From Mediterranea sp. (in: CFB group bacteria) (GTDB lineage: Bacteria > Bacteroidota > Bacteroidia > Bacteroidales > Bacteroidaceae): DNA of 64,000 nt. Shown piece by piece: positions 17,704-25,978 of this stretch. Every line of letters begins with the position of its first letter. The first letter of the stretch is position 1. Under the pieces are notes generated by a model, which was not told where the DNA came from, made no database searches, and saw nothing but the letters and a program-made list of their open reading frames with translations. The stretch spans positions 1-64,000 of the forward strand of contig JAISIZ010000013.1 of NCBI GenBank assembly GCA_031261785.1. The letters run 5' to 3'. The translations under genes were made by a program, and so were the position numbers.

Positions 17704-18240
17704 TTAACTATTTGTATTATTCGTATTCCTCATCACCATCAGGCTGGTGGGCACCAGGAGGACGATACCCCAGAACAGGTCGATGAACAACAACCTCAAG
17801 GTGATGTCGATGGGGGTGGCGTCGCGAAACACGTCGACCAGCATCTGGACGCTCTCCTGGCTCTCGAGCAGGGCGGGCATCTCCGTCATCAGCCGGTTCC
17901 AATAGTGGGTGAAGGAATCGACCAGGAAGCCTTGGTCGATAAACTGGAAATAGACGTAATGGGCTACGGACACCAGCATGGAGGCCGACAGGTACATGAT
18001 GGCGGTAAACATGGCGGCGCCGGCGAAGCTGATGCTTCCCCCGCGAACCTTGTCCCTGTACATCCTGACGTAGTAATAGCCCAAGAAAGGGACGACCAGC
18101 GTCAACGCGACGAACAGAAGCTGGAAGAACGGGATACGGAAGATCAAGGGAAACAGAATGAACTTCAGTATCCAGTAAAAGCCCATATACGTGCCAAAGT
18201 GCACGGCATACTTCTGCAAAAAACTCCTGCTATCGGTCAT
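17704..18240 (-). CDS. DUF4199 family membrane protein
   Basis: A 178-aa protein with four predicted membrane helices (for example FILFPLIFRIPFFQLLFVAL and LLFIDLFWGIVLLVPTSLMV). The FGTYMGFYWILKF start and the YYYVRMYRDKVRGGSISFAGA loop are typical of DUF4199. It is the first gene of a likely operon with the GT2 gene and perhaps the four genes after it. A TACCTTTG promoter element lies about 19 bp upstream. The molecular role is unknown. Confidence 0.8.
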   Translation of the reverse strand: MTDSRSFLQKYAVHFGTYMGFYWILKFILFPLIFRIPFFQLLFVALTLVVPFLGYYYVRMYRDKVRGGSISFAGAAMFTAIMYLSASMLVSVAHYVYFQFIDQGFLVDSFTHYWNRLMTEMPALLESQESVQMLVDVFRDATPIDITLRLLFIDLFWGIVLLVPTSLMVMRNTNNTNS

Positions 18241-18258
18241 ACCTTATCTAAATTGCGA

Positions 18259-18266
18259 CAAAGGTA
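18259..18266 (-). promoter_or_regulatory. -7 element for the DUF4199-GT2 operon
   Basis: The minus strand reads TACCTTTG 19 bp upstream of the DUF4199 ATG. A TTG lies 15 bp further upstream, somewhat closer than the usual ~19 bp. Confidence 0.55.
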
Positions 18267-18318
18267 CAAATAATATCAGCACAAATTCCCTTTCCGCGTC
18301 AAAAAGAGAGGGTATCTA

Positions 18319-18348
18319 TTGTGGAATCCGATTTAATGCGTACCTTTG
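18319..18348 (+). promoter_or_regulatory. Promoter of the SRP RNA/tRNA-Thr unit
   Basis: TTG (18319-18321), exactly 19 bases, then TACCTTTG (18341-18348): a full match to the Bacteroidetes housekeeping promoter. Transcription should start about 7-12 bases later, at the 5' end of the SRP RNA. Confidence 0.8.
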
Positions 18349-18359
18349 CACCCACAAAA

Positions 18360-18457
18360 TGGGTAAGTCCTATACGGCCAGCTCCCTTCGAATCCTCCAG
18401 GGCTTGATCGCAGCAAAGGTAGTTGGTTGTAGCGGCGCGATATAGTCAGCTTACCCA
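18360..18457 (+). ncRNA. ffs: Signal recognition particle RNA (bacterial small type, 4.5S)
   Basis: A 98-nt hairpin-shaped RNA that binds Ffh and targets membrane proteins to the translocon. The two ends pair perfectly (TGGGTAAG at 18360-18367 with CTTACCCA at 18450-18457). The tip carries the conserved Ffh-binding core in its Bacteroidetes form (AATCCTCCAGGGC, then GCAGCAAAGGTAG). It begins right after a consensus promoter and ends 3 nt before tRNA-Thr, so the two are probably one transcript processed at the tRNA 5' end. I recognised it from core and closing stem; a covariance search would settle it. Confidence 0.8.
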
Positions 18458-18460
18458 CCC

Positions 18461-18534
18461 GCCTCTTTAGCTCAGTTGGCCAGAGCACGTGATTTGTAAT
18501 CTCGGGGTCGTTGGTTCGAATCCGACAAGAGGCT
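18461..18534 (+). tRNA. tRNA-Thr (anticodon UGU)
   Basis: A full cloverleaf: acceptor stem GCCTCTT/AAGAGGC, D arm GCTC...GAGC, anticodon loop TTTGTAA with TGT at positions 34-36, and T arm with GGTTCGAATCC. CCA is not encoded. One T-T mismatch lies in the anticodon stem. It is co-oriented with and immediately downstream of the SRP RNA. Confidence 0.93.
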
Positions 18535-18600
18535 CGCTCTAAAGGCACATAAGAATGAAAGGTTTAGATTTGTGCACAAGCACAATTTAACGTGCGCAAA

Positions 18601-18640
18601 ACAAGAAAAGCATCCTCTTTCGGGGATGCTTTTTTCTTGT
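18601..18640. terminator. Bidirectional terminator between tRNA-Thr and eno
   Basis: Long stem: ACAAGAAAAGCATCC pairs with GGATGCTTTTTTCTTGT around a short loop. It has a T-run on the plus strand (for the SRP RNA/tRNA unit) and, because of the paired A-run, on the minus strand (for eno). Confidence 0.85.
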
Positions 18641-18682
18641 GTGCGCGATTTGCCGGGTCGGCAGGGAAAGGTCTCTTTCCCG

Positions 18683-19999
<1,317 letters not shown>

Positions 20000-20022
20000 T
20001 TACAAAACCTCGCGCGCCACCA

Positions 20023-20397
20023 TTACCGGCTACCGACGTAGCCTCCGGCCAGTGCCGCGATCAATCCACTACCAACGCTCGCTACGACATAGAGCGCGAA
20101 CGTGCCATAAAAACCATCCTTCAGCAGCGCCAACCCATCGTTGGAAAAAGTGGAGAAGGTGGTGAACCCTCCGCAAACGCCGGCCGTGAGAAACAGCCGC
20201 GCCTCGGTGGACAGCTGCCAACGTTCGGAGAACGCGTAGAACAGCCCTATGAGGAAGCTCCCCACCAAGTTGACGCAGAGCGTGGACCACGGGAAGTGGT
20301 AAGGCACGATTCGCTCGTGCAGCAACACTTGCGCGGCATAGCGAAGCACGCTGCCCGCCCCGCCACCGATGAAGATATAGAGTACCTCCTTGCTCAC
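20023..20397 (-). CDS. crcB: Fluoride exporter CrcB/Fluc
   Basis: A 124-aa four-helix membrane protein that forms a dual-topology dimeric fluoride channel. The family motifs GGGAGSVLRYAAQ and GFTTFSTFSNDGLAL are present. The start is a GTG at 20397, which gives the normal length; the frame stays open further upstream, but that stretch crosses the promoter. A TATCTTTG box at 20404-20411 predicts a transcript starting at or within a few bases of this GTG, so the mRNA may be leaderless. It lies 50 bp upstream of eno. I found no fluoride riboswitch signature. Confidence 0.9.
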   Translation of the reverse strand: MSKEVLYIFIGGGAGSVLRYAAQVLLHERIVPYHFPWSTLCVNLVGSFLIGLFYAFSERWQLSTEARLFLTAGVCGGFTTFSTFSNDGLALLKDGFYGTFALYVVASVGSGLIAALAGGYVGSR

Positions 20398-20403
20398 GGG
20401 CTG

Positions 20404-20411
20404 CAAAGATA
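20404..20411 (-). promoter_or_regulatory. -7 element for crcB-eno
   Basis: The minus strand reads TATCTTTG, ending 6 bp before the crcB GTG. This forces the downstream GTG start and a very short or absent 5' leader. The -33 region is AT-rich but lacks a clear TTG. Confidence 0.6.
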
Positions 20412-20540
20412 GGCAATTAATACGGAATAAATGAGCGCTACGCGCACATAGAACGAATATTTTTGGAGGCACCGGGCATTTTGCGTGTCTACCTTGAATC
20501 GCTTATCCCCTTCCGTAAAATCGTCCACTCTCTACAGCAT

Positions 20541-20597
20541 GTTTTGCGAATATCCCCCTACGCGCTCCCGAAACAGCCTGTCCATCGGCGATAGATT
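20541..20597. repeat. Left half of a long host palindrome plus AGATT target duplication
   Basis: Bases 20541-20594 are the inverted complement of 61291-61344 (51 of 54 identical). AGATT at 20593-20597 recurs at 61220-61224. If one AGATT and the phage are removed, the join continues the pairing (GGCGATAG-A-TTG-C-GCGAGGGG against GGCGATAG-C-TTG-T-GCGAGGGG), restoring a 177-bp imperfect palindrome. Confidence 0.85.
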
Positions 20598-20604
20598 TAT
20601 GGGG

Positions 20605-20727
20605 CACAGAACGATTTGTGTAAAAGTTGAGTGAGGTGCAAAACGGCTGAAATGCCTTTGTGGTGCGTGTATGGAGGCGTTTTTGCTTTGCGACGCTGTA
20701 ACCGATCAGGCAAAACGAAATGTTACA
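20605..20727 (+). promoter_or_regulatory. Left-end transposase-binding-site-like repeats
   Basis: CACAGAACGATTTGTG at 20605-20620 matches the right-end repeat core (CAAAACGATTTGTG on the complementary strand). Weaker relatives are GCAAAACGG at 20638-20646 and GGCAAAACGAAATGTTACA at 20709-20727. They sit within 130 bp of the left terminus, where Mu has L1-L3. Confidence 0.65.
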
Positions 20728-20804
20728 TTCGCCTTACATCACCTTTACACTGGACGGCTTTTTAAACGCCTAAAATAACATGGTTGTTACATTTGAACAA
20801 TAGA

Positions 20805-20846
20805 GGGGCTATATTCGGGCTTTTTCGGCGCGATATAGCCCCTTTT
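20805..20846 (+). terminator. Hairpin with T-run near the prophage left end
   Basis: GGGGCTATAT (20805-20814) pairs perfectly with ATATAGCCCC (20833-20842), followed by TTTT. It lies just downstream of the leftward 68-aa gene and could block transcription in either direction, for instance read-through from outside into the phage. Confidence 0.7.
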
Positions 20847-20857
20847 CTATGCCGTTA

Positions 20858-21064
20858 CTACTGCTTGCAACGGATGAGGTGAGACTGGCGTATAATGGCT
20901 CTTTTAGTGAGCTTTACGCCTCCATCAGAGAGGCCGGCGTGCGCCAGCGTGCTCTGTTTAATGCCTATTTGATCCGCGTTTAAAACGGTATAAATAGCAT
21001 TGACGCTACCGAAATAATAATCCCTTTTCTCAAAAATGAGATGGACGTGTATAACCTTGCTCAT
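20858..21064 (-). CDS. Small protein of unknown function (68 aa)
   Basis: A 68-aa protein resembling short accessory-region proteins of Bacteroides (the YYFGSVNAIYTVLNADQIGIKQSTL core with a basic C-terminus). An HTH-like stretch around IGIKQSTLAHAGLSDGGVK is possible but not certain. It has its own promoter (TATCTTTG on the minus strand at 21091-21098), a ribosome site (AGGG), and a 12-bp perfect inverted repeat that brackets that promoter box. It is separate from the repressor and may act as its own regulator. It lies in the AT-rich left cargo segment of the prophage. Confidence 0.6.
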   Translation of the reverse strand: MSKVIHVHLIFEKRDYYFGSVNAIYTVLNADQIGIKQSTLAHAGLSDGGVKLTKRAIIRQSHLIRCKQ

Positions 21065-21071
21065 ATCCCTA

Positions 21072-21109
21072 TTATTTAGAAGTTTATGTGCAAAGATACT
21101 TCTAAATAA
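21072..21109 (-). promoter_or_regulatory. Promoter box inside a 12-bp perfect inverted repeat
   Basis: TTATTTAGAAGT (21072-21083) and ACTTCTAAATAA (21098-21109) are perfect inverted repeats with a 14-bp spacer. The TATCTTTG -7 box of the 68-aa gene (21091-21098, minus strand) lies in the spacer. A further half-site (TAGAAGTAT) follows at about 21117. This looks like a repressor operator. Confidence 0.7.
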
Positions 21110-21240
21110 CTAATATATAGAAGTATTTGAGGGAATATTCATCCCTTTTTAGCGATTTTAGAGAAATGGGAGGATTCCATCGGATCAGATCCCTGCCGTT
21201 ACTCGGATCAATCAATGGAGACGATGTGGAAAAACGGATA

Positions 21241-21316
21241 AGGCATACCTTTAGGCATACGATTAGGCATACCCTGAATGAAGCATTTATGTTCGCATAT
21301 TTCAGTTTAGGCATAC
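21241..21316 (+). repeat. 12-bp iteron-like repeats (AGGCATAC)
   Basis: AGGCATAC occurs at 21241, 21253, 21265 and 21309. The first three are spaced exactly 12 bp apart. The segment is AT-rich and non-coding by my reading. It may be a binding array for a DNA-binding protein. Confidence 0.65.
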
Positions 21317-21535
21317 CTTTTTAACATTTCGTGGGGGGTGTTTTTTATGGGATGTTTCCGAAATAGTGGGGATTATTGGCTTAAAACGGTGTTTTTAGAG
21401 GGGGATATTACGCCTTGTTTTTAGTTTGCACCTATTTATATATAGCTGATTATTAGTGTTATGTGATTCGTTCTGCTTATATTCGCGGCATAAAAGTGTG
21501 CGCGAGGGCATATTCGCGTGGCACGTGCAAGGCAT

Positions 21536-21607
21536 CGCGGAATGGAGCAGTGGTAGCTCGAAGGGTTCATAGCCCTTAGGTGCGGGGTTCGAATCCCCCT
21601 TCCGCAA
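21536..21607 (+). tRNA. Initiator tRNA-fMet (CAU) inside the prophage
   Basis: A cloverleaf with a CAT anticodon. Initiator features are clear: an unpaired first acceptor position (C1 opposite A72), the stem GCGGAA/TTCCGC, and three consecutive G:C pairs in the anticodon stem (AAGGG-TTCATAG-CCCTT). The T arm is GGGGTTCGAATCCCC. CCA is not encoded. It lies 0.9 kb inside the left terminus, between the 68-aa gene and the repressor, and is followed by a terminator at 21679-21706. Confidence 0.9.
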
Positions 21608-21678
21608 CAAGATTTTCATAGTTTAGGTCTGGTAGAATGGTTGTTTAGAAGATGACATGACGTGATGGTTAGTAGAGT

Positions 21679-21706
21679 GCTCCCAGCAATACCGCTGGGA
21701 GCTTTT
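21679..21706 (+). terminator. Intrinsic terminator downstream of tRNA-fMet
   Basis: GCTCCCAGC-AATACC-GCTGGGAGC followed by TTTT: a perfect 9-bp stem with a 6-nt loop, 71 bp after the tRNA. Confidence 0.85.
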
Positions 21707-21717
21707 ACAAGAATAGC

Positions 21718-21945
21718 ATGAAGATGGCATTTTGGATTGAAGAAAAAGTGGCTTGCGGAGATATAAAACGCCTCCAAGAAGAACTCAAGCAATATAAACA
21801 TGCGCTTGAGGTGTTATTTGTTGAATCCTCAGGGATGAATCACAAAGATGGCGATATATGTGTGATGAGTGATATAAGGTATAAAGAGCTGTATGAGGAA
21901 ACTCTCAGAAAGATAAGGATTTTAAGAACAAGCTCTCCAAGCTAA
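21718..21945 (+). CDS. Small hypothetical protein (75 aa)
   Basis: A 75-aa protein, mainly helical and charged (KRLQEELKQYKHALEVLF; RYKELYEETLRKIRILR), with no recognised domain. It starts 12 bp after a terminator and shows no good ribosome site, so expression is uncertain; an internal ATG at 21724 is an alternative start. It faces the leftward repressor gene convergently. Retained because its composition is protein-like and nothing else explains the stretch. Confidence 0.4.
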   Translation: MKMAFWIEEKVACGDIKRLQEELKQYKHALEVLFVESSGMNHKDGDICVMSDIRYKELYEETLRKIRILRTSSPS

Positions 21946-22023
21946 GCTCCGATAATGGCAGCAATGCTGGATGCTAAACCTACCCAACCCATCAACTTTT
22001 TCAGTAGGATTTTACGTCGCTGA

Positions 22024-22587
22024 TTATTTGTTATTATGCGTTGGGAGGTGAGTTGTCTGCGGCATAACAGAGCCACCGCCAGTTGAGCATGGAGATGTCT
22101 TCGATGTTTTTGATGAGGGGGCATCCGTTGCAGCAGTCGAAGGGTCGAACCCCAATGCCTTTTCCCTGTGAGCACTTAATTCAAGTTGACATTTAGCAAG
22201 ATCTTCTTTTAATTCGGCTTTTTCTCGATCAGATTGCTCGAGACGTTCTTCGAGACGACCATACTCTTTAGTTAGATGCGTGTTCTGTTCTCTTTCCTCC
22301 TTATACATTTTATAGTAGAGGGTATCATCGTGGTTGTTCATTGATGGTTCTTTTAGTTCAATCGGTGCTTCCTCTTGCGCTACTTCATCCCCAGCCAACA
22401 GCCAATCAAAGGATAAATCAACGCATTTCGCGTACAGTATATCCAAATCGAACGTATCCCTACTATACCAACTTGATACAGTAGTCGGTGCAACGCCTAA
22501 AAAAGCTGCGAGTTTTGCGTTGCTTTTTAGGCTATAATATGCCTTTATACGGTCTAAAACAGCGACCTTATTAATTTTTCTGCTCAT
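22024..22587 (-). CDS. Phage repressor (CI-type N-terminal HTH)
   Basis: A 187-aa leftward regulator that should keep the early operon silent in the lysogen. Residues ~1-70 form a CI-type DNA-binding domain (LAAFLGVAPTTVSSWYSRD as the HTH). Residues ~80-150 are a heptad-rich, charged coiled coil (EERLEQSDREKAELKEDLAKC), a likely oligomerisation element. The C-terminus is disordered and no S24 peptidase domain is present, so RecA-stimulated self-cleavage is not expected. It is divergent from the Ner-like gene across a region with TGCGTT half-sites. Position and orientation match the Mu c gene. Confidence 0.8.
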   Translation of the reverse strand: MSRKINKVAVLDRIKAYYSLKSNAKLAAFLGVAPTTVSSWYSRDTFDLDILYAKCVDLSFDWLLAGDEVAQEEAPIELKEPSMNNHDDTLYYKMYKEEREQNTHLTKEYGRLEERLEQSDREKAELKEDLAKCQLELSAHREKALGFDPSTAATDAPSSKTSKTSPCSTGGGSVMPQTTHLPTHNNK

Positions 22588-22589
22588 AT

Positions 22590-22643
22590 TGCGTTATTTT
22601 TCGCCAAAAAAGTTGGTTTTAAACGCAAACTGCGTTATATTTG
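22590..22643 (+). promoter_or_regulatory. Early promoter and repressor operator
   Basis: TTG (22613-22615), 20 bases, then TATATTTG (22636-22643) form the rightward early promoter. AACGCA-AAC-TGCGTT (22622-22636) is a perfect palindrome between the two boxes, touching the -7 element. A further TGCGTT half-site lies at 22590-22595, next to the repressor start. A repressor bound here would block the early promoter and could control its own gene. Confidence 0.7.
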
Positions 22644-22713
22644 CACCCAGATAAGCGTTTACAGCGCTCAAAGGAACGAAAAAAAGAGCATATAACCAAA
22701 AAACGGATGCAAT

Positions 22714-22989
22714 ATGAGAAAAATTGATTGGGCGGATCCCAAACAGAAAAGTGCAGCTTACACCCATTTAATGAAGGCCTTTCGTGTAAGCCGCCCGACG
22801 GTCAGTCTCGCGATGAGCTTCAAGCGCAACGGACTGACAGCCGGACAAATGAGACACGTTGCCCTCACGCAACTGGGTGGCATACTGATGAGCGGCGAAG
22901 AGCAAGCTCCCACGACCGTGAAGGTGCTCAACGCCAAAGGCGAGACCGTGAAAGCGGTCGTAATGGGCAATCAACCGATAACACTTTAA
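22714..22989 (+). CDS. Ner/Cro-like early transcription regulator
   Basis: A 91-aa protein, the first gene of the rightward operon, whose N-terminal ~45 residues look like an HTH (SAAYTHLMKAFRVSRPTVSLAMSF). The C-terminal ~30 residues are beta-like (VKVLNAKGETVKAVVMG). In Mu the gene in this place, ner, turns down early and repressor transcription. The similarity here is one of position, size and HTH rather than close sequence. About 70 bp of leader separate it from the early promoter. Confidence 0.6.
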   Translation: MRKIDWADPKQKSAAYTHLMKAFRVSRPTVSLAMSFKRNGLTAGQMRHVALTQLGGILMSGEEQAPTTVKVLNAKGETVKAVVMGNQPITL

Positions 22990-23001
22990 ATAATAATAGA
23001 T

Positions 23002-23400
23002 ATGAAAGAAAAAAAACAGAGTGTATTTATGCAGCGGCATAACGGCACACGCACGGGCGAAGGCTCGTTCAACGTGGCTCTCAAGGAGCTGTTTTACAAG
23101 GCGGACAAAGCCAACCGGTACAAATTGGTGGAGGCGTTCCCCGAGTTCTTCGGGGAGGAAGTGCCCGAGTTTGGGACACTAAGAAAGGGTGGCGTTTCCG
23201 AAAATATATACGCAAGACTACAACTCTTGCCGTATAACGAAAGAGTGCTTTTTGGTATAAAAGAATTCCAACTTCTGTTAGACGCAGGTTACGATGTAGT
23301 ATGCGCAAAGAGAATATTGAAATCTTTCGGAATGCCAACGCCTTTAATAATTAAAATCCAATCTCATATTCATACTCTTTCTCACGAGCGGCCGCAATAA
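23002..23400 (+). CDS. Early hypothetical protein (132 aa), possibly a chimera
   Basis: A 132-aa protein. Residues ~1-55 (GEGSFNVALKELFYKADKANRY, AFPEFFGEEVPEFG) have the codon use of the GC-rich phage genes and resemble short Bacteroidetes phage proteins. From about 23165 the DNA becomes AT-rich, and residues ~56-132 look different (RLQLLPYNERVLFGIKEFQLLLDAGYD). The last 50 bp overlap the end of an opposing 102-aa gene. It may be the remains of a gene joined to inserted cargo. I can name no function. Confidence 0.5.
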   Translation: MKEKKQSVFMQRHNGTRTGEGSFNVALKELFYKADKANRYKLVEAFPEFFGEEVPEFGTLRKGGVSENIYARLQLLPYNERVLFGIKEFQLLLDAGYDVVCAKRILKSFGMPTPLIIKIQSHIHTLSHERPQ

Positions 23401-23659
23401 GAATTTGATATTCTTGTGCGAATGCTTGCAAAACGTTCATATAATGCTGGTATGTCAAGATTGATTTTTGAAATTTAATATCGAAGACCCAATGTGGAGT
23501 GCAATCAATCCTTTTGTAATGCTGCTCATATTCAAAATCGAATATTTTGCAAAGTTGTATGCACTTGTTTTCAAACTCATCAATCGTACTTCCATCATCA
23601 ACAACGGAAATATGAGCATCGGTAAATTCAAATGAGACGATAACATCAATTACTTTCAT
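23351..23659 (-). CDS. Cargo gene of unknown function on the opposite strand (102 aa)
   Basis: A 102-aa protein in an AT-rich island within the early operon, read against the operon. It is mixed alpha/beta with many aromatic and acidic residues (DFEYEQHYKRIDCTPHWVFDIKF; QAFAQEYQILIAAAREKEYEYEIGF). A TACTTTTG box on the minus strand at 23692-23699 can drive it alone in the lysogen. This gives it the look of a moron gene, such as a defence, immunity or toxin-related gene, but I recognise no family. The ATG at 23659 was chosen over a TTG at 23671. Confidence 0.55.
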   Translation of the reverse strand: MKVIDVIVSFEFTDAHISVVDDGSTIDEFENKCIQLCKIFDFEYEQHYKRIDCTPHWVFDIKFQKSILTYQHYMNVLQAFAQEYQILIAAAREKEYEYEIGF

Positions 23660-23691
23660 GGCTATAAACAATTTATATTAATACTTGCCTA

Positions 23692-23699
23692 CAAAAGTA
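23692..23699 (-). promoter_or_regulatory. -7 element for the 102-aa cargo gene
   Basis: The minus strand reads TACTTTTG 32 bp upstream of the ATG at 23659. A proper -33 TTG at ~19 bp was not found, so support is partial. Confidence 0.45.
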
Positions 23700-23722
23700 G
23701 TAAATTCCAAAAATAAGGAGAT

Positions 23723-23923
23723 ATGAATATGAAATTTTTCAGGCGATTTCAGAAAACAGCCATAGCGGTGGGCATGATCTACGGCGTGTGGCTGGGTGGA
23801 CAGGATGAGGCGAGCACCGTAATGGGCGTCAGCGCGATCGTGATCGTCGCCCTGTCCGCCACGGTGGCCTTGTCCATGTTTGCGGGCAAAGAACAAAATC
23901 AATCCGAGAAAAAGCAGGCGTAG
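23723..23923 (+). CDS. Small membrane protein (66 aa)
   Basis: A 66-aa protein with two hydrophobic segments (KTAIAVGMIYGVWLGG and VMGVSAIVIVALSATVALSMF) and a basic C-terminus. It has a strong ribosome site (AGGAG) and ends 2 bp before the transposase gene, so the two are likely coupled. The function is unknown; small membrane proteins at this position in transposable phages are sometimes superinfection or inhibition factors, but that is only an analogy. Confidence 0.6.
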   Translation: MNMKFFRRFQKTAIAVGMIYGVWLGGQDEASTVMGVSAIVIVALSATVALSMFAGKEQNQSEKKQA

Positions 23924-23925
23924 CG

Positions 23926-25941
23926 ATGGAGATGTACGGAAAGATAAGGTGCGTCAGCTTTCCTGAACTGGTGGGAGGAGGAATAATCAGTAAGCCATCT
24001 TACGATAAGAAGGTTCGCCAAGGCGTGATCCGCGTTGTCCGTCCCGGCAAAGGCGCTGGATCTTGTGCCCTGATCGACTACGAGAGCCTTCCCTCGCCTG
24101 TCCGTCAAGCCTACGATGACAAATACCCCAACGCCATGGATTCAATCAAGGAACAGTTCGCCAGCCGCTCCATCCACTCGGACGCCGCGGCTATGGACTT
24201 TTACAGGAGCTACGAGCCGAAGATCTCGCGCGAGCGTCAGGAGGAGTACGTACTGAACGCGGAGGTGATGAACGAGATGCGGCGCGTGGAGATGGAAATG
24301 AAAGGTCTGCACAAGGCTGGCGGCTATACGCACAAAAAGATCGTATGGGATTCGGTTTTGAATACTTGCGGGAAGCTACGCGAGCTATACGGCCACACCC
24401 TTCCAGCGAACCCTGTCCGGCTCAAGGAGAAATACAACGCCTATAAGCGGCTTGGCTATGTCGCTCTGGTGAACAAGAACACCGGCAACCAGGTGGCGCG
24501 CAAGATAGCGCCGGCGGAAGCCCGCCTGTTGTTGAAGCTGCGCCTTAGCAAGGTGCCGGTGTACACTTACGACCAGATATTCGACGAGTACAACCGGCAG
24601 GCGGTGGAGAGTGGGCTTACGATTATCAAGTCTCCCACCACCATCAAGAACTACCTCAACGCCCCAGAGGTGATGTCGCTGTGGTACGCCTATGTTTATG
24701 GAATGCAGAAATGGAAGGGCAAGTACAGCAGCCAGATGAAGACCGAGATGCCGAGCATGCGGGATTCCCTCTGGTACGGCGACGGCACGAAACTCAACCT
24801 CTACTACAAGGATGAGCACAACAAGATGCGCACCACGAGCGTGTACGAGGTCATCGACGCTTACTCCGAGGTGTTCCTGGGTTACGACATCTCGCCAAAG
24901 GAGAATTTCAACAACCAGTACAAGGCGTGGCGCATGGCCGTGGAAACGGCTGGCATGAAGCCTTACGAGACGGTCACGGATAACCAAGGCTCGCAGAAGA
25001 GCGAGGTGGCGCAAGGTTTCTTTAAGAAGATCTGCCGCCTGCACAAGTACACGATGCCTTATAATGGTCAGAGTAAGACGATAGAGAACGCCTTCTACCG
25101 CTTCCAAGCGCAGATACTGCACAAGATGTGGAATTTCACGGGCCAGAACATACAGGCTGTGAAACTGGAAAGCAAGCCTAACATAGAGTTCATCGAGCAG
25201 AACGCCTACGCGCTGCCTACGTTGGCGGAAATGATGGAGATATACAAGAAATGCCGCGAGGAATGGAACAACGCCGAGCATCCGGCAACCGGCCTTCCGC
25301 GCATTGAGATGTACCGGATGAGCCAGAACCCGGAGACCTCGGAGATTACAGAAGCCGACAAGGTTCGCATGTTCTGGATTCAACACCCCGCGGCGGTCAC
25401 TTACACCAATTACGGCATCCGCTTCGAGGTGAACAGGCGGAAATACCACTTTGACGTGTACGGTGAGGACGGGCTGCGGGATGAAAGATGGGCACTCTCC
25501 AACACGGACAGGGAGTTCACCCTGTATTACGACCCGCTGGACATGCTGCGGGTGGAGCTGTGGGAGAGTACCGCCTCCGGGCTGAAATACTCGGCGATGG
25601 CTACCCCGAAAGTCTCCATACACCGGAACACGCAGGAACGCACCCCGGATGAGGACAGCTACATGCGCCGCACGATAGAGCTGAACAAGATGCGGATGGC
25701 GAACAACTACCTGGACACCGAGCGGTTCTGTATCGAGGAGAAGATAGGCGCCGAGTTCTTCGGACTGTCAAGCCCCAAGCCCAAGAACGTGAGCAAAAAG
25801 GATATGGAGCGGTTCCGCGCCCGGCACGAACGTGAGAAGCGGGAAGAGCCGGACATCGAATTTGCCACGTTGGGCGAATACGAGAAGGCACTATCCAACG
25901 TGACGCTCGACGAGCTGGGTATAATAGACCGCATGTGTTAG
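23926..25941 (+). CDS. DDE transposase, Mu A type
   Basis: A 671-aa recombinase that cuts and joins the phage ends during integration and replicative transposition. The N-terminal ~250 residues contain DNA-binding helices of the Mu A type (SFPELVGGG...KPSYDKKVRQG at the start). The catalytic core has Asp286 (WYGDGT), Asp352 (VTDNQGS) and Glu387 (SKTIENAFYRFQ). The Asp352-Glu387 spacing is 35, the classic D35E of IS3/retroviral integrases, whereas Mu A has about 55. A beta-barrel domain and a charged C-terminal region (DMERFRARHEREKREEPD) follow, the latter suited to contact B. Length and order match the rve-type phage transposases. Confidence 0.93.
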   Translation: MEMYGKIRCVSFPELVGGGIISKPSYDKKVRQGVIRVVRPGKGAGSCALIDYESLPSPVRQAYDDKYPNAMDSIKEQFASRSIHSDAAAMDFYRSYEPKISRERQEEYVLNAEVMNEMRRVEMEMKGLHKAGGYTHKKIVWDSVLNTCGKLRELYGHTLPANPVRLKEKYNAYKRLGYVALVNKNTGNQVARKIAPAEARLLLKLRLSKVPVYTYDQIFDEYNRQAVESGLTIIKSPTTIKNYLNAPEVMSLWYAYVYGMQKWKGKYSSQMKTEMPSMRDSLWYGDGTKLNLYYKDEHNKMRTTSVYEVIDAYSEVFLGYDISPKENFNNQYKAWRMAVETAGMKPYETVTDNQGSQKSEVAQGFFKKICRLHKYTMPYNGQSKTIENAFYRFQAQILHKMWNFTGQNIQAVKLESKPNIEFIEQNAYALPTLAEMMEIYKKCREEWNNAEHPATGLPRIEMYRMSQNPETSEITEADKVRMFWIQHPAAVTYTNYGIRFEVNRRKYHFDVYGEDGLRDERWALSNTDREFTLYYDPLDMLRVELWESTASGLKYSAMATPKVSIHRNTQERTPDEDSYMRRTIELNKMRMANNYLDTERFCIEEKIGAEFFGLSSPKPKNVSKKDMERFRARHEREKREEPDIEFATLGEYEKALSNVTLDELGIIDRMC

Positions 25942-25978
25942 AACACCATTTAAACAATCATTAAATACCACTTGGACA

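Noticed and set aside
18361..18457. A tRNA remnant suggested by TTCGAATCC upstream of tRNA-Thr
   Set aside because: The arms do not form a T stem; the closing stem and the GCAGCAAAGG core fit SRP RNA instead.
21102..21324. Short frames on both strands over the AGGCATAC repeats
   Set aside because: Their repeated RHTFRHT-type residues simply reflect the 12-bp iterons; no ribosome site.
21942..22175. 77-aa minus-strand frame at the end of the repressor gene
   Set aside because: Mostly a shifted reading of the repressor's C-terminus with no own start signal.
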